Notes under the pieces: model-generated
Told to the model about the DNA's origin: nothing
The model's database searches: none
What the model saw: the letters and a program-made list of their open reading frames with translations, nothing else
Shown here: positions 18,029-27,509 of the stretch, piece after piece
Position numbering within the stretch: the first letter of the stretch is position 1
Layout: the number at the start of each line of letters is the position of its first letter
Made by a program: the position numbers and the translations under genes
Assembly (NCBI RefSeq): GCF_004801405.1
Contig: NZ_SSOB01000012.1
Location: 123,896-187,895, forward strand
Length of the DNA stretch: 64,000 nucleotides
Direction of reading: 5' to 3'
Origin: Cohnella fermenti
GTDB taxonomy: Bacteria > Bacillota > Bacilli > Paenibacillales > Paenibacillaceae

Positions 18029-18058
18029 TTGACTTTCGGGAAACGGCTTGTCTATAAT
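18029..18058 (+). promoter_or_regulatory. Promoter of the alaS transcript
   Basis: TTGACT (18029-18034) and TATAAT (18053-18058) at 18-bp spacing, immediately before the T-box leader. Confidence 0.85.
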
Positions 18059-18065
18059 CAGGGTA

Positions 18066-18338
18066 ATTGCGCATATTGATCAAAGCGTCGACAAGACAAG
18101 AGTACGTCGCAGCCCGCACGGCCAGAGAGAAGGCTTGGCGTTCCTATCCCTTGAGGAAGGGGCGTTGCTGAGAGAGCCTTCGTTGCGAAGAACGACGGAA
18201 GCCGGTCTTGGAGCTCGAATCCTCGACGGTTGGGCCCGTTAACGCCCTTCTAAGGAGATTGTCGCGCCCGCGGGCGAGGCGATAACCAGGGTGGTACCGC
18301 GATGAATTCGTCCCTGATTTTGCAGGGGCGTTTTTTAT
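18066..18338 (+). ncRNA. T-box leader (alanine) controlling alaS
   Basis: The core T-box AGGGTGGTACCGCG is at 18288-18301. The basal helix of stem I can form from GCGTCGA (about 18085) and TCGACG (about 18228); above its 5' side lies AGAGTA, the S-turn box. On the 3' side of the internal loop GGAGCTCG gives a GCU alanine specifier, seven bases before the helix. CGTTAACGCC follows as in other T-boxes. The terminator CGTCCCTG/CAGGGGCG with six T (18309-18336) competes with the T-box antiterminator, so uncharged tRNA-Ala should turn alaS on. Confidence 0.93.
18309..18337 (+). terminator. T-box attenuator of alaS
   Basis: CGTCCCTG pairs with CAGGGGCG around a 6-nt loop, followed by TTTTTT. Confidence 0.9.
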
Positions 18339-18405
18339 TTGGCTGCGGGGCGCGGAAGGGCGGCCGGGTGCCGAGCGTACACTTATAATTGGAGGTTGTT
18401 CCGTC

Positions 18406-21048
18406 ATGAAACCGATGCAAGCCGCGGAGATCCGCGAGAAATGGCTGGCGTTCTTCGCCAGCAAGAACCACCACGTCGAGCCGAGCGCCTCGCTCGTGCC
18501 GCACAACGACCCGTCGCTGCTCTGGATCAATGCGGGCATGGCGCCGCTTAAAGCATACTTCGACGGACGCGTGAAGCCGGAGAATCCGCGCATCACGAAC
18601 TCGCAGAAGTGCATCCGCACGAACGACATCGAGAACGTCGGCAAGACGCGCCGCCACCATACGTTCTTCGAGATGCTCGGCAACTTCTCGATCGGCGACT
18701 ACTTCAAGGAGGAAGCGATCACCTGGGCGTGGGAATTCCTGACCGGTCCGGAATGGATCGGCTTCGACCCGGAGAAGCTGTCGGTGACGATTCACCCCGA
18801 GGACGAGGAGGCGTTCCGCTACTGGAACGAGAAGATCGGCATCCCGGCCGAGCGCATCGTGAAGCTCGAGGACAACTTCTGGGATATCGGCGAAGGTCCT
18901 TGCGGCCCTTGCACCGAGATTTTCTACGACCGCGGCGAGAAGTACGGCGATCTGTCCGATCCCGAGTGCACGCCGGGCGGCGAGAACGAGCGCTTCCTCG
19001 AGGTGTGGAACCTCGTGTTCTCGCAGTTCAACCACAACAAGGACGGCAGCTACACGCCGCTGCCGAACAAGAACATCGATACCGGCGCCGGCCTCGAGCG
19101 CTTCGCGTCGATTGTGCAGGACGTCGATTCCAACTTCGACACCGACCTGTTCCAGCCGATCATCGGCCATGCGGCCCGCATCGCCGGCATCAACTACAAG
19201 GACAACGCCGACCATGACGTGGCGCTGAAGGTCATCGCCGACCACATCCGCACGGTCGCGTTCGCCGTCGGCGACGGCGTCCTGCCGTCGAACGAAGGCC
19301 GCGGCTACATTATCCGCCGCCTGCTGCGCCGCGCGGTTCGCTACGGCAAGGTGATCGGCATCGACCGCCCGTTCCTGTGGGAGCTGTTGCCTACGGTCGG
19401 CGCCATCATGGGCTCGCACTATCCGGAAGTCGTGGAGAAGCGCGAATTCATCGAGAAGGTCATTCGTACGGAGGAAGAGCGGTTCCACGAGACGCTGAGC
19501 GACGGCCTGTCCATCCTCGCCGACCTTGTCGGCAAGGCGAGGGCGCAAGGCGTCGGCCAAATCTCCGGACCGGATGCGTTCAAGCTGTACGACACGTACG
19601 GCTTCCCGTTCGACCTGACGGAGGACTATGCGGCCGAGCAGGGCATGACGGTCGACCGCGAAGGCTTCGACGCGTCGATGGAGGAGCAGCGCGAGCGCGC
19701 CCGCGCCGCCCGTCAGGAGACGGACAGCATGAAGGTGCAGGGCGGGGCGCTGTCCGAGCTGACGGCGAAGAGCGAGTTCGTCGGCTACGGCAGCCACGTT
19801 GCGGAAGCGAAGGTCGTGGCGATCGTGAGCGGCGAGTCGTTCGCGGATGCGGCGGGCACGGGCGAGTCCGTTGCGGTTATCCTCGACCGCACGCCGTTCT
19901 ATGCCGAGAGCGGCGGCCAGGTAAGCGACACCGGCGTTCTGGTCGGCGCGGACGGCACGACGGCAACCGTCGGCGGCATGAGCAAGGCGCCGCTCGGCCA
20001 GCCGGTTCACCATGTGACGGTGACGAGCGGCGCGCTGAAGGTCGGCGACGTCGTCACGGCGACGGTGAACGCGGCGGACCGCAGCGACATCGTGCGCAAC
20101 CATACGGCGACGCATCTTCTGCACAAGGCGCTGAAGGAAGTGCTCGGCCAGCACGTCAACCAGGCGGGCTCGCTTGTCGAGCCGGAGCGGCTGCGCTTCG
20201 ACTTCTCGCACTTTGGTGCGATTACGCCGGAGGAGCTGGCGGACGTCGAGCGCCGCGTCAACGAGCAGATCTGGATCGGCACGGATGTGGACATCAGCCT
20301 GAAGCCGATTGCGGAAGCGAAGGCGCTCGGCGCGATGGCGCTGTTCGGCGAGAAGTACGGCGATATCGTGCGCGTTGTGCGCGTCGGCGACTACAGCCTT
20401 GAGCTGTGCGGCGGCTGCCACGTGGCGAACACGTCGCAGATCGGCCTGTTCAAGCTCGTCAGCGAAGGCGGCATCGGCTCCGGCGTGCGCCGGATCGAAG
20501 CGGTGACGGGACGCCATGCGTACGCGTACCTGGAAGAGCAGCTTGGCCTGCTGAAGAACGCGGCCGCCCTGCTCAAGAGCAATGTCGCCGACGTGCCGAA
20601 GCGCGTCGAGGCGGTTCAGGCGGAGCTGCGCCAGGCGCAGCGCGACGCGGAATCGCTGCAGGGCAAGCTGAGCCGCCTCGAAGCGGCCGACCTCGCGGGC
20701 TCCGCGACGGACGTCGGCGGCGTCAAGCTGCTGGCGGCGCAGGTGAACGCGTCCGGCATGGACGCGCTGCGCGGCGTGGCCGACGAGCTGAAGGCGAAGC
20801 TCGGCTCGGCGGTGCTGGCGCTCGGCGCGGTCGACGGCGACAAGGTTCAGCTTGTTGTCGCCGTGACGCCGGACCTGCTTGCGAAGGGCCTGCATGCCGG
20901 CAAGCTGATCAAGGAGCTGGCCGCCATCTGCGGCGGCGGCGGGGGCGGCAAGCCGGAGCTGGCGCAGGCGGGCGGCAAGGACCCGTCCAAGCTGAAGGAC
21001 GCGCTTGAAGCGGCTCCGGCGCTGGTGCTGAAGCAACTGAACGGCTGA
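18406..21048 (+). CDS. alaS: Alanine--tRNA ligase
   Basis: 880 residues, full length. It charges tRNA-Ala. The class II catalytic domain occupies about residues 1-460: [51 protein letters not shown], and [12 protein letters not shown]. The editing domain that clears Ser- and Gly-tRNA has the zinc site [11 protein letters not shown] (about 565) and CGGCH (about 667). The C-terminal DHHA1 domain contains the glycine-rich [18 protein letters not shown] 18406 follows GGAGGTTGTTCCGTC. Expression is under the T-box just upstream. Confidence 0.98.
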   Translation: MKPMQAAEIREKWLAFFASKNHHVEPSASLVPHNDPSLLWINAGMAPLKAYFDGRVKPENPRITNSQKCIRTNDIENVGKTRRHHTFFEMLGNFSIGDYFKEEAITWAWEFLTGPEWIGFDPEKLSVTIHPEDEEAFRYWNEKIGIPAERIVKLEDNFWDIGEGPCGPCTEIFYDRGEKYGDLSDPECTPGGENERFLEVWNLVFSQFNHNKDGSYTPLPNKNIDTGAGLERFASIVQDVDSNFDTDLFQPIIGHAARIAGINYKDNADHDVALKVIADHIRTVAFAVGDGVLPSNEGRGYIIRRLLRRAVRYGKVIGIDRPFLWELLPTVGAIMGSHYPEVVEKREFIEKVIRTEEERFHETLSDGLSILADLVGKARAQGVGQISGPDAFKLYDTYGFPFDLTEDYAAEQGMTVDREGFDASMEEQRERARAARQETDSMKVQGGALSELTAKSEFVGYGSHVAEAKVVAIVSGESFADAAGTGESVAVILDRTPFYAESGGQVSDTGVLVGADGTTATVGGMSKAPLGQPVHHVTVTSGALKVGDVVTATVNAADRSDIVRNHTATHLLHKALKEVLGQHVNQAGSLVEPERLRFDFSHFGAITPEELADVERRVNEQIWIGTDVDISLKPIAEAKALGAMALFGEKYGDIVRVVRVGDYSLELCGGCHVANTSQIGLFKLVSEGGIGSGVRRIEAVTGRHAYAYLEEQLGLLKNAAALLKSNVADVPKRVEAVQAELRQAQRDAESLQGKLSRLEAADLAGSATDVGGVKLLAAQVNASGMDALRGVADELKAKLGSAVLALGAVDGDKVQLVVAVTPDLLAKGLHAGKLIKELAAICGGGGGGKPELAQAGGKDPSKLKDALEAAPALVLKQLNG

Positions 21049-21090
21049 GACGGCTCGCTGCTGCGGCGGTTCGCATAGCTCGATAATTAG

Positions 21091-21125
21091 CTCCTTCGGC
21101 GCCGATGGCGCCGGAGGGGTCTTTG
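21091..21125 (+). terminator. Terminator of alaS
   Basis: CTCC-TT-CGGCGCC and GGCGCCG-GA-GGGG form a long GC hairpin with a 3-nt loop, followed by TCTTTG. Confidence 0.75.
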
Positions 21126-21141
21126 TGTGAAGGCCAGCGAT

Positions 21142-21263
21142 AAGCCGCCGGAAAGTCGCCGCAAAGCCGGCGTAAAGTCGCCAGAAAAGCTGCCGGTAAG
21201 CTACCGGCAAGCTGCGGGCAAGTCGCCGCAAAGCTGCCGAAAAGCCGCCGCAAAGCTGCCGAA
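21142..21263 (+). repeat. 11-bp tandem repeat, eleven copies
   Basis: Units of the form AAGYYGCCGNN follow each other at exactly 11 bp, with one extra A at 21186. Examples are AAGTCGCCGCA, AAGCTGCCGGT and AAGCTGCCGAA. It is followed by about three copies of a 10-bp CCGCCAACCC repeat (about 21266-21295) and then array B. It lies between the alaS terminator and ireB. Confidence 0.85.
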
Positions 21264-21320
21264 AGCCGCCAACCCCCGCCAACCCCCGCCAAACCTCGCC
21301 GAAGACGACGATCCGCCGAA

Positions 21321-21551
21321 TTTTATGCGAAAAATCACATTGGAGTCGCCCGACAACGGGCACTTTGGGCGATTTTATGCGAAAAATAGCATATATGGAG
21401 GAAATTCCAACTCGAATTGCCCCATATATGCGAAAAACCACATAAAACGCCGCGATTGCCTCCCGCTCAAGCCAATGAATGTGAAAAACCACATAAAACG
21501 GCTCGGTCGCCTCCCCTCCAGGCCGACGAATGTGAAATTTCATATAAATTC
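21321..21551. repeat. Palindrome array B: five units, 51-52-bp spacing
   Basis: Palindromes start at 21325, 21377, 21428, 21479 and 21530. Units 1-4 and their spacers align base for base with arrays A and C; unit 5 is an extra copy. Downstream to about 21830 there are more degenerate fragments such as ATGCGAATAGTCGCATT. The whole block from 21127 to about 22020 can be read as an open frame, but its sequence is repeat-derived. Confidence 0.87.
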
Positions 21552-22019
21552 GCAAAAGTCAGCGAACCAGGAGAGAGCAATCGGGTCGCCCGGTGTGGAG
21601 AGCGATGGCCAGCTTGCGTGGCGCGGAGTAGAAGCGGGCGGCGCGGCGAATGCTAATTTTCGCATGTGCCTTCCGGGCGGTGCGGCGGGCGGGGGCGTTT
21701 TTCGCAGTCATTCGAGGGTTTGGCGACCCGTCGGGCCATCGAATGCGAATAGTCGCATTAAAGCTGCAAATTTCCTGTTCGTCGGGGAGGACGAGAGTGT
21801 GATTTTGCGCATAAAAGTGCGGGTTTGGACGATGTGTGTTCCCGCTTGGACCGGCATGGACCGCCATGAAGCGACTGGAAGCAGCGCGAAGCGGAGCGGC
21901 ATGCGGCAGAATGCGCGGCGACGGCGATTGTGTCCGCTCTCTTCGGCCGGGAGCTTCCATTTCCTGTCCGTTCGAGAATGTGTTATGATGGATTGTAACG
22001 AGAAAGCGAGGTGCTGGAG
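21552..22019. other. Gene-free stretch between array B and ireB
   Basis: Contains scattered degenerate array fragments (near 21655, 21740 and 21800) and, at the end, the ireB promoter. I see no gene with a ribosome binding site. Confidence 0.5.
21961..21989 (+). promoter_or_regulatory. Extended -10 promoter of the ireB operon
   Basis: TGT-TATGAT (21981-21989) is an extended -10 box; the -35 at 17 bp (TTCCTG) is poor. It lies 30 bp before ireB. Confidence 0.55.
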
Positions 22020-22295
22020 ATGAGCTCATCGGACAAGAATTACATGGATCAGACGGTGAAATTCGACGTCGTTCCTGACCCGGAGGAAGTATCCTCCAAA
22101 GACATCTTCCTGTCTGTGTACGATGCGTTGGTGGAGAAGGAGTACCATCCCATCAATCAGATCGTAGGCTACCTACTCTCCGGTGATCCGGCCTACATCC
22201 CCCGTCACAACAACGCGCGCAGTATGATTCGGAAGAAGGAGCGGGACGAGCTGATCGAAGAACTCGTTCGGTTCTACCTGGAGCAGCACCGCTAA
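22020..22295 (+). CDS. ireB: IreB family regulatory phosphoprotein (UPF0297)
   Basis: 91 residues. Conserved family blocks are [40 protein letters not shown] and [20 protein letters not shown]. In Enterococcus, IreB is phosphorylated by the PASTA kinase IreK and influences cell-envelope stress tolerance. ATG 22020 is chosen because GAGGTG lies upstream and the product then begins MSSSDKN like its relatives; a GTG nine bases earlier is possible. TAATG overlap with ruvX shows coupling. Confidence 0.95.
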   Translation: MSSSDKNYMDQTVKFDVVPDPEEVSSKDIFLSVYDALVEKEYHPINQIVGYLLSGDPAYIPRHNNARSMIRKKERDELIEELVRFYLEQHR

Positions 22296-22711
22296 TGCCG
22301 AGAATCATGGGATTGGATTACGGGGATAAGCGGATCGGGGTTGCCGTCAGCGACGCGTTCGGCTGGACGGCGCAAGGCGTCGAAGTTATCGTAAGGAAGA
22401 CGGAAGGCGATTACTTGGCGCGGATTCGCGATCTCGTTCGCGAGCACGAAGTCGAGACGATCGTCGTCGGGCTGCCGAAGAACATGAACGGAAGCATCGG
22501 CCCGCGCGGCGAGATCTGCCAAGCATTCGCGGAAGAGCTGAAGCAAGAGCTGAACATCGCCGTGAACATGTGGGATGAACGGCTTACGACGGTGGCCGCC
22601 CAGCGGACGCTGCTCGAAGCGGACGTCAGCCGCGCCAAGCGGAAGCAGGTCGTCGACAAGATGGCGGCAGCGCTGCTGCTGCAAAATTATTTAGACTTCA
22701 AGACGAGGTGA
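22295..22711 (+). CDS. ruvX: Holliday junction resolvase RuvX / YqgF family (YrrK)
   Basis: 138 residues with an RNase H-like fold. IMGLDYGDKRIGVAVSD contains the first catalytic Asp, VGLPKNMNGSIGPRG the middle motif, and NMWDERLTTVAAQRTL the DER motif; KMAAALLLQNYLD closes the protein. Family members are required for 16S rRNA 5'-end processing and may cut branched DNA. It overlaps the ireB stop by a base. This order (alaS, ireB, ruvX) is conserved in Bacillales. Confidence 0.95.
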   Translation: MPRIMGLDYGDKRIGVAVSDAFGWTAQGVEVIVRKTEGDYLARIRDLVREHEVETIVVGLPKNMNGSIGPRGEICQAFAEELKQELNIAVNMWDERLTTVAAQRTLLEADVSRAKRKQVVDKMAAALLLQNYLDFKTR

Positions 22712-22718
22712 AGAACGA

Positions 22719-23024
22719 ATGACAAACGAGAACAACCGCGAGGAAGAAGCGGAAATTATTTATATCCCGGACGAAGAAGGCAACGACGAAGCGTTCGAGG
22801 TGATTATGAAGTTCGAGCCGGACGACGGTACGGGCCGCAAGTATATGATGATCGTTCCGGCGGACGACGAGGACGAGGAGCAAGAGGTGCTCGCGTTCCG
22901 TTATGAGGAAGAGAACGACGAAATCCAACTGTTCCCTATCGAAGACGAAGCGGAATGGGACATGGTCGAAGAGACGTTCAACACGCTGACGGCCGAATTC
23001 GGTTCGGACGAAGACGAGAAATAA
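22719..23024 (+). CDS. DUF1292 family protein (YrzB-like)
   Basis: 101 residues, very acidic. Typical pattern of the family: EIIYIPDEEGNDEAFEVIMK, KYMMIVPADD, EVLAFRYEEENDEIQLFPIE and DEAEWDMVEETFNTL. Function unknown. It starts 8 bp after ruvX, preceded by GAGGTGAAGAACG, and is part of the same operon. Confidence 0.9.
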   Translation: MTNENNREEEAEIIYIPDEEGNDEAFEVIMKFEPDDGTGRKYMMIVPADDEDEEQEVLAFRYEEENDEIQLFPIEDEAEWDMVEETFNTLTAEFGSDEDEK

Positions 23025-23063
23025 GAGCGTCAAACGAAGGCTCGCAGGCTTGGAGGGCAAGGA

Positions 23064-23375
23064 ATGAACGAAGCTGGGAAGACGGGCGGAGAGATCCCCT
23101 CGCTTAAGGAATTGTACGGCAACAAGCTCGAGCTGACGGGCGAAGACGGCGCTTCCGTCGCTTGGACGCTTCTGGCTCAGCTCGACGTGGGCGGGAGAAG
23201 CTATGCGGTGATCCAGTCCGAGCAGATGCGCAAGGACGGCGATATCGAGATTCTGCGCATCGCCTTGGACGAGGACAACGCTCCGCAGCTCGAATCCGTG
23301 GAGGACGACGAGGAATGGGAGAGCGTCTCCGAAGCGTACGACGATCTCCAGTTCGAGGGCGAAGAGCGTCCTTGA
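23064..23375 (+). CDS. DUF1292 family protein, second copy
   Basis: 103 residues. The pattern of the previous gene recurs in diverged form: NKLELTGEDGASVAWTLLAQ, RSYAVIQSEQ, EILRIALDEDNAPQLESVED and DEEWESVSEAYDDL. The two may be a tandem duplication that has drifted far. Ribosome binding site TTGGAGGGCAAGGA. Function unknown. Confidence 0.82.
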   Translation: MNEAGKTGGEIPSLKELYGNKLELTGEDGASVAWTLLAQLDVGGRSYAVIQSEQMRKDGDIEILRIALDEDNAPQLESVEDDEEWESVSEAYDDLQFEGEERP

Positions 23376-23514
23376 CGGCAGGCTGAATGCGGCCGCGGCC
23401 ATCGCGATCGAGCGCGAAGAAGCGGGAACGCCGGCGGATGCGTCGGCATACGAAGAGCGGGCGACCGCTCTTTTGCATGAAGAATGGTTGACAGAATCGG
23501 CAGGAGGGACGGGA

Positions 23515-24957
23515 ATGGGCAAAGAGCACGACGGAGCTCCGGAAGGCTGGAGATCGGTCTACTCTGATCGCAGAGAAGAGAATACGGCATCCGATGAGGA
23601 TACGAAGCCGATTCGGATCGAATCGGATGGCGCGAACGTTCTAGGAGGGGCGGCGATCTCGCAAGGAAGGACGGAGGCGTTCTCCGCGCAGAGGCGGGAA
23701 GCCGCCGGTTCCCCTGCGGGAACGGGGGCGGATTCGGGCCGTCCGGATGTCGGTTATCCGCGCGAATTCCCGTCGGCGGCCGAAGAGAACAAGGGCAGGC
23801 AAGGCAAGTCTCCTGCCGCCTCGGCCGAACGGAAGGAGCCGGGTCCGGAGAAGGGCGGCTCGGGGAAGGGAACCGGCGGCAAGAAGAGACGCAGGAAGCC
23901 GAGGCCGCTGTTCTGGTCGTTCTTCATTGCGCTTGGTTTGGTGCTGGCCGTCGTTGCCGCCGTTCTGTTCTATGTGTGGAACGGAATGCGCACGCCGGCC
24001 GTGTCCGCAACTCCTGTCAAGGTGACGATCGAGCGGGGAATGAGCGCCAACGAGATCGCCGATGAATTGACGGAGGAAGGCCTTATCAAGAACTCATTCC
24101 TCTTCGGAATTTGGCTTAAATTCAAGAACGAAGGCTCTCAGTTCCAGGCGGGCGAATACGAGATGACGCCGGGCATGACCCGCGAGCAGATCGTCGGGAA
24201 GCTGAATGCCGGCGATACGATCGCCGCGGCGACGATCAAGTTCACGATTCCGGAAGGATTCACTGTCGTGCAGATGGCCGATCGCCTCGCCGCCGCGGGG
24301 TACGTGGACAAGGCGGCGTTCCTGGAAGCGATGGCGAACCCGGCCGCGGTGAGCGGATCGACATGGACGAAGCTGATTCCGGCCGATTCGAATCTTCGTT
24401 ATCCGCTCGAGGGATACCTGTTCCCGGAGACGTACGAGATGAAGCAGGGAGCGACGGTCGCGGACATCGTCAATCGGATGGCTTCGGAGCTGGACCGCAA
24501 GCTGGACAGCCTGCCGGAGGAGTGGCAGAACGTGCTCGAAGAGCGCGGAATGACCGTTCACGAGCTGCTGACGATGGCTTCTCTCGTGGAGCGCGAAGTC
24601 GTGATCGACGAAGAACGGCCGATCGTCGCGGGCGTCATCAAGAACCGCCTCGATAAGAAGATGCCGCTGCAGATCGATGCGACGATCCAGTATCTGCTCG
24701 ACAAGCAGAAGGAGAAGCTGAGCACGGACGACCTGAAGGTGGACAGCCCGTACAATACGTACCTTAATCCGGGCTTGCCGCCGGGGCCGATCGCGAGCCC
24801 GAGCCTCAAGTCGATCGAAGCGGTGCTCTACCCGGCGGATACGGATTATTTATATTACGTCACGAAGAAGGACGGAACGAACGAGCATTTATTCGCTTCG
24901 ACCTATAAGCAGCACCAGAAGAATATCCAGACAAGCGAGAAGAATGAGAAAAAATAA
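23515..24957 (+). CDS. mltG: Endolytic murein transglycosylase MltG (YrrL)
   Basis: 480 residues. A low-complexity cytoplasmic N-terminus (about 1-135, rich in Glu, Gly and Lys) precedes one membrane helix (FWSFFIALGLVLAVVAAVLF, about 140-162) and the extracellular YceG domain. A LysM-like part (ERGMSANEIADELTEEGLI) is followed by the catalytic region LTMASLVEREVVIDEERPIV with the key Glu, IKNRLDKKMPLQIDATIQYL and SPYNTYLNPGLPPGPIASPS. It cuts nascent glycan strands and limits their length. ATG 23515 has CAGGAGGGAC upstream; a TTG 42 bp earlier is less likely. Confidence 0.95.
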   Translation: MGKEHDGAPEGWRSVYSDRREENTASDEDTKPIRIESDGANVLGGAAISQGRTEAFSAQRREAAGSPAGTGADSGRPDVGYPREFPSAAEENKGRQGKSPAASAERKEPGPEKGGSGKGTGGKKRRRKPRPLFWSFFIALGLVLAVVAAVLFYVWNGMRTPAVSATPVKVTIERGMSANEIADELTEEGLIKNSFLFGIWLKFKNEGSQFQAGEYEMTPGMTREQIVGKLNAGDTIAAATIKFTIPEGFTVVQMADRLAAAGYVDKAAFLEAMANPAAVSGSTWTKLIPADSNLRYPLEGYLFPETYEMKQGATVADIVNRMASELDRKLDSLPEEWQNVLEERGMTVHELLTMASLVEREVVIDEERPIVAGVIKNRLDKKMPLQIDATIQYLLDKQKEKLSTDDLKVDSPYNTYLNPGLPPGPIASPSLKSIEAVLYPADTDYLYYVTKKDGTNEHLFASTYKQHQKNIQTSEKNEKK

Positions 24958-25056
24958 GATGTGCCCATTCGGCCCGGTTATCGTTCTTCCTTCTCTCCCG
25001 CTTCATGCGGGAGGAGAGGAAGCGGTCGCCGGGTCGTCACGATTGACGAGGGAGCG

Positions 25057-25992
25057 ATGAACGCAATGAGAACGGAACTTCTGGCGGCCGCAGGCTCGAT
25101 CGGTCAGATGGAGCGATATATCGAGGCGGGCGCGACCGCCGTGCTGATCGGCGAGCCGCGCTTCGCGATGAGGCTTCCGGGGGCGATCCCGCAGGAAGCG
25201 ATCGCGGATGCGATTGCGAAGGCGCACCGCGCTGGCGCGAAGGCTTACGTGTCCATGAACAAGCTGTTCCGCAACCATGAGCTTCCGGCGCTGCCGGGTT
25301 ACTTGAAGCTGCTCGCGGAAGCGGAGGCGGACGCCGTCGTCTTCGGCGACCCTGCGGTGCTCCTGAACGTCCGCGAGCACGCCCCGGGCCTTCCGCTGCA
25401 CTGGAACGCGGAGATGACCGGGACGAATTCCGCCACGGCCGGCTATTGGGGCCGCAGGGGGGCGACGCGCGCCGTGCTGGCGAGGGAACTGAACGAAGAG
25501 GAGATTGCGGATCTGAAGAGCAAGACGACGATGCAGGTTCAGGTTCAAGCTCACGGAATGACCAATATTTATTTCTCGCAACGCAATCTGCTGCAGAGTT
25601 ATATGGACCATCTGGGGAAGGAAGCCCGAATCGTGGAGCAAGGTCCGAACGACGGGAGGTACCTGGTCGAGGCGGAGAGGCCCGAGGAGAAGCTTCCGAT
25701 CTATGAGGACGAGAACGGTACCCATGTCATGAGCGCCGACGATATCGCCCTGCTGGAGGTGCTTCCGGAGCTGCTCCGCGCGCAGGTGGACAGCCTGTAT
25801 ATCGAGACGCTGCTGAAGCCGGAGGCGTATAACGAGGCGGTCATTCGATTGTACCGGCAGGCGATGGAAGCGTGGGAGCGGGACCCGGACGGCTACGAGT
25901 GCGACGAGGAGTGGCTGGACGCCCTGCATGCGCAGCAGCCGGAGGGCCGCGAGCTCGGCTTCGGCTTCCTGTACAAGGAACAGGTGTATTGA
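25057..25992 (+). CDS. Peptidase U32 family protein, tRNA hydroxylation (TrhP1/YrrN-like)
   Basis: 311 residues. It begins TELLAAAGSIGQMERYIEAG and keeps the TIM-barrel pattern of U32 proteins (AYVSMNKLFRNHELPALPGY, VFGDPAVLL, LHWNAEMTGTNSATAGYWGR), but lacks the four-cysteine motif of the next gene. B. subtilis YrrN (TrhP1) and YrrO (TrhP2) act in prephenate-dependent hydroxylation of uridine-34 in tRNA, and this gene occupies the YrrN position. ATG 25057 follows GACGAGGGAGCG. The frame is open to 24961 without a suitable ribosome binding site. Confidence 0.88.
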   Translation: MNAMRTELLAAAGSIGQMERYIEAGATAVLIGEPRFAMRLPGAIPQEAIADAIAKAHRAGAKAYVSMNKLFRNHELPALPGYLKLLAEAEADAVVFGDPAVLLNVREHAPGLPLHWNAEMTGTNSATAGYWGRRGATRAVLARELNEEEIADLKSKTTMQVQVQAHGMTNIYFSQRNLLQSYMDHLGKEARIVEQGPNDGRYLVEAERPEEKLPIYEDENGTHVMSADDIALLEVLPELLRAQVDSLYIETLLKPEAYNEAVIRLYRQAMEAWERDPDGYECDEEWLDALHAQQPEGRELGFGFLYKEQVY

Positions 25993-26037
25993 TTCGATTG
26001 ATTCGATTGTCGGGAAGACAACAAGGAGGAGAACGCC

Positions 26038-27297
26038 ATGAGTAGCATTGCGCCGGCGAAGGCGACGGGCGGGAAGGGCAAGCGGCACCGGCTGGACAAG
26101 CCTGAGCTGCTTGCTCCCGCCGGCAGCCTGGAGAAGCTGAAGATCGCCGTTCACTACGGGGCCGATGCCGTCTATATTGGTGGCCGGAAGTACGGTCTTC
26201 GCTCGAACGCCGATAACTTCAGCTTCGAGGAGATGCGGGAGGGTGTCGAGTTCGCGCAGAAGTATGGAGCGAAGGTGTTCGTCGCCACGAATATCTACGC
26301 GCACCAGGAGGATCTGGGCGGAATCGAGGAGTACTTGCGCCGGCTTGAGGAGGTCGGGATCTCCGCGATCATTGCGGCCGATCCGATCATCGTGGAGACT
26401 GCCATGCGGGTCGCTCCGAAGCTGGAGGTTCACCTCAGCACGCAGCAGTCCACCATGAACTGGCAAGCCGTCCGGTATTGGAAGGAGGAGGGGCTGCCGC
26501 GCGTCGTTCTGGCCCGGGAAGCGTCGATGGAAGAGATTCGCGAGATGAAGGAGCGCGTCGACATCGAGCTCGAGGTGTTTATCCACGGGGCGATGTGCTC
26601 GTCCGTCTCCGGCCGCTGCGTGCTGTCAAATCACTTCACGGACCGGGATTCGAACCGGGGCGGCTGCTGCCAATCGTGCCGGTGGAAGTATGATCTGCAC
26701 GAGGACGGCGTCTCCGTCATGGAGGAGGGGGACAGCCTCTTCACGATGGGCAGCAAGGATCTGTGCATGATCAAGCATGTGCCGGACCTGATCGAGGCGG
26801 GCGTGGACAGCTTCAAGATCGAAGGGCGGATGAAGAGCATCCATTACGTCGCTTCCGTTGTGAACGCCTACCGCCAGGCGATCGACAGCTACATGAACGA
26901 CCCGGATGCGTATGAGCTCAAAACGAGCTGGGTGGACGAGATCGGCAAGGCGGCGAACCGTCCGCTGAATACCGGCTTCTTCTATTCGACGCCGGGCGCG
27001 GAGGAGCACATCTACGAAGCGGAAGAGAAGCCGGCGCCCTACGACTTCGCCGCCGTTGTGCTCGATTACGACGAGGAGAGCGGCATGGCGATCGTTCAGC
27101 AGAGAAGCCCGTTTCGCCCGGGAATGGAGGTCGAGTTCTTCGGTCCCGGCGGCCGCAGCTTCACAATGACGCTCGGCCCGCTCACGGACGAGAACGGCGG
27201 CGAGCTTGATGCGGCGAGGCATCCTCTGCAGACGATCAAGCTCCGCGTCGAACATCCCGTTGAACGATTGGATCTGATGCGCAAGCGCATTATGTGA
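26038..27297 (+). CDS. Peptidase U32 family protein, tRNA hydroxylation (TrhP2/YrrO-like)
   Basis: 419 residues. The N-terminal barrel starts KPELLAPAGSLEKLKIAVHY and GADAVYIGGRKYGLRS. The U32 signature EVFIHGAMCSSVSGRCVLSN is followed by GGCCQSCRWKYDL, which together give the cysteines thought to hold an iron-sulfur cluster. SFKIEGRMKSIHYVASVVNA and a C-terminal beta domain follow. It likely works with the preceding gene product in making 5-hydroxyuridine at tRNA position 34. AAGGAGGAGAACGCC precedes the ATG. Confidence 0.93.
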   Translation: MSSIAPAKATGGKGKRHRLDKPELLAPAGSLEKLKIAVHYGADAVYIGGRKYGLRSNADNFSFEEMREGVEFAQKYGAKVFVATNIYAHQEDLGGIEEYLRRLEEVGISAIIAADPIIVETAMRVAPKLEVHLSTQQSTMNWQAVRYWKEEGLPRVVLAREASMEEIREMKERVDIELEVFIHGAMCSSVSGRCVLSNHFTDRDSNRGGCCQSCRWKYDLHEDGVSVMEEGDSLFTMGSKDLCMIKHVPDLIEAGVDSFKIEGRMKSIHYVASVVNAYRQAIDSYMNDPDAYELKTSWVDEIGKAANRPLNTGFFYSTPGAEEHIYEAEEKPAPYDFAAVVLDYDEESGMAIVQQRSPFRPGMEVEFFGPGGRSFTMTLGPLTDENGGELDAARHPLQTIKLRVEHPVERLDLMRKRIM

Positions 27298-27372
27298 TTT
27301 TCTCCAAATGGCATTGTAGGATGATCTGAAAAAACAAAAACCGTGCAAATCGAACAGGATATCAAAAAGGAC

Positions 27373-27400
27373 TTGTCGAAATTCCCAGTTGATGTAGAAT
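27373..27400 (+). promoter_or_regulatory. Candidate promoter of the chemoreceptor gene
   Basis: TTGTCG (27373-27378), 16-bp spacer, TAGAAT (27395-27400). About 110 bp before the start codon. Confidence 0.5.
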
Positions 27401-27509
27401 AATCATTGTCAGAACTAGGCAGAAGTTGTATCTTGCATTGAGGGACAACGGGCAATTCTGTTCGTGTATTGCTTCTATTCGTCATATTGAGCCGGAGGGG
27501 TTGCATCAG

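Noticed and set aside
18250..21555. 1101-residue antisense frame across alaS
   Set aside because: Shadow of alaS caused by high GC at third codon positions; composition is Arg/Ala/Val/Leu-rich and no domain is recognisable.
21127..22023. 298-residue open frame between alaS and ireB as a gene
   Set aside because: It begins right behind the alaS terminator without a ribosome binding site, is made of 11-bp and 51-52-bp repeats plus low-complexity sequence, and overlaps the ireB start.
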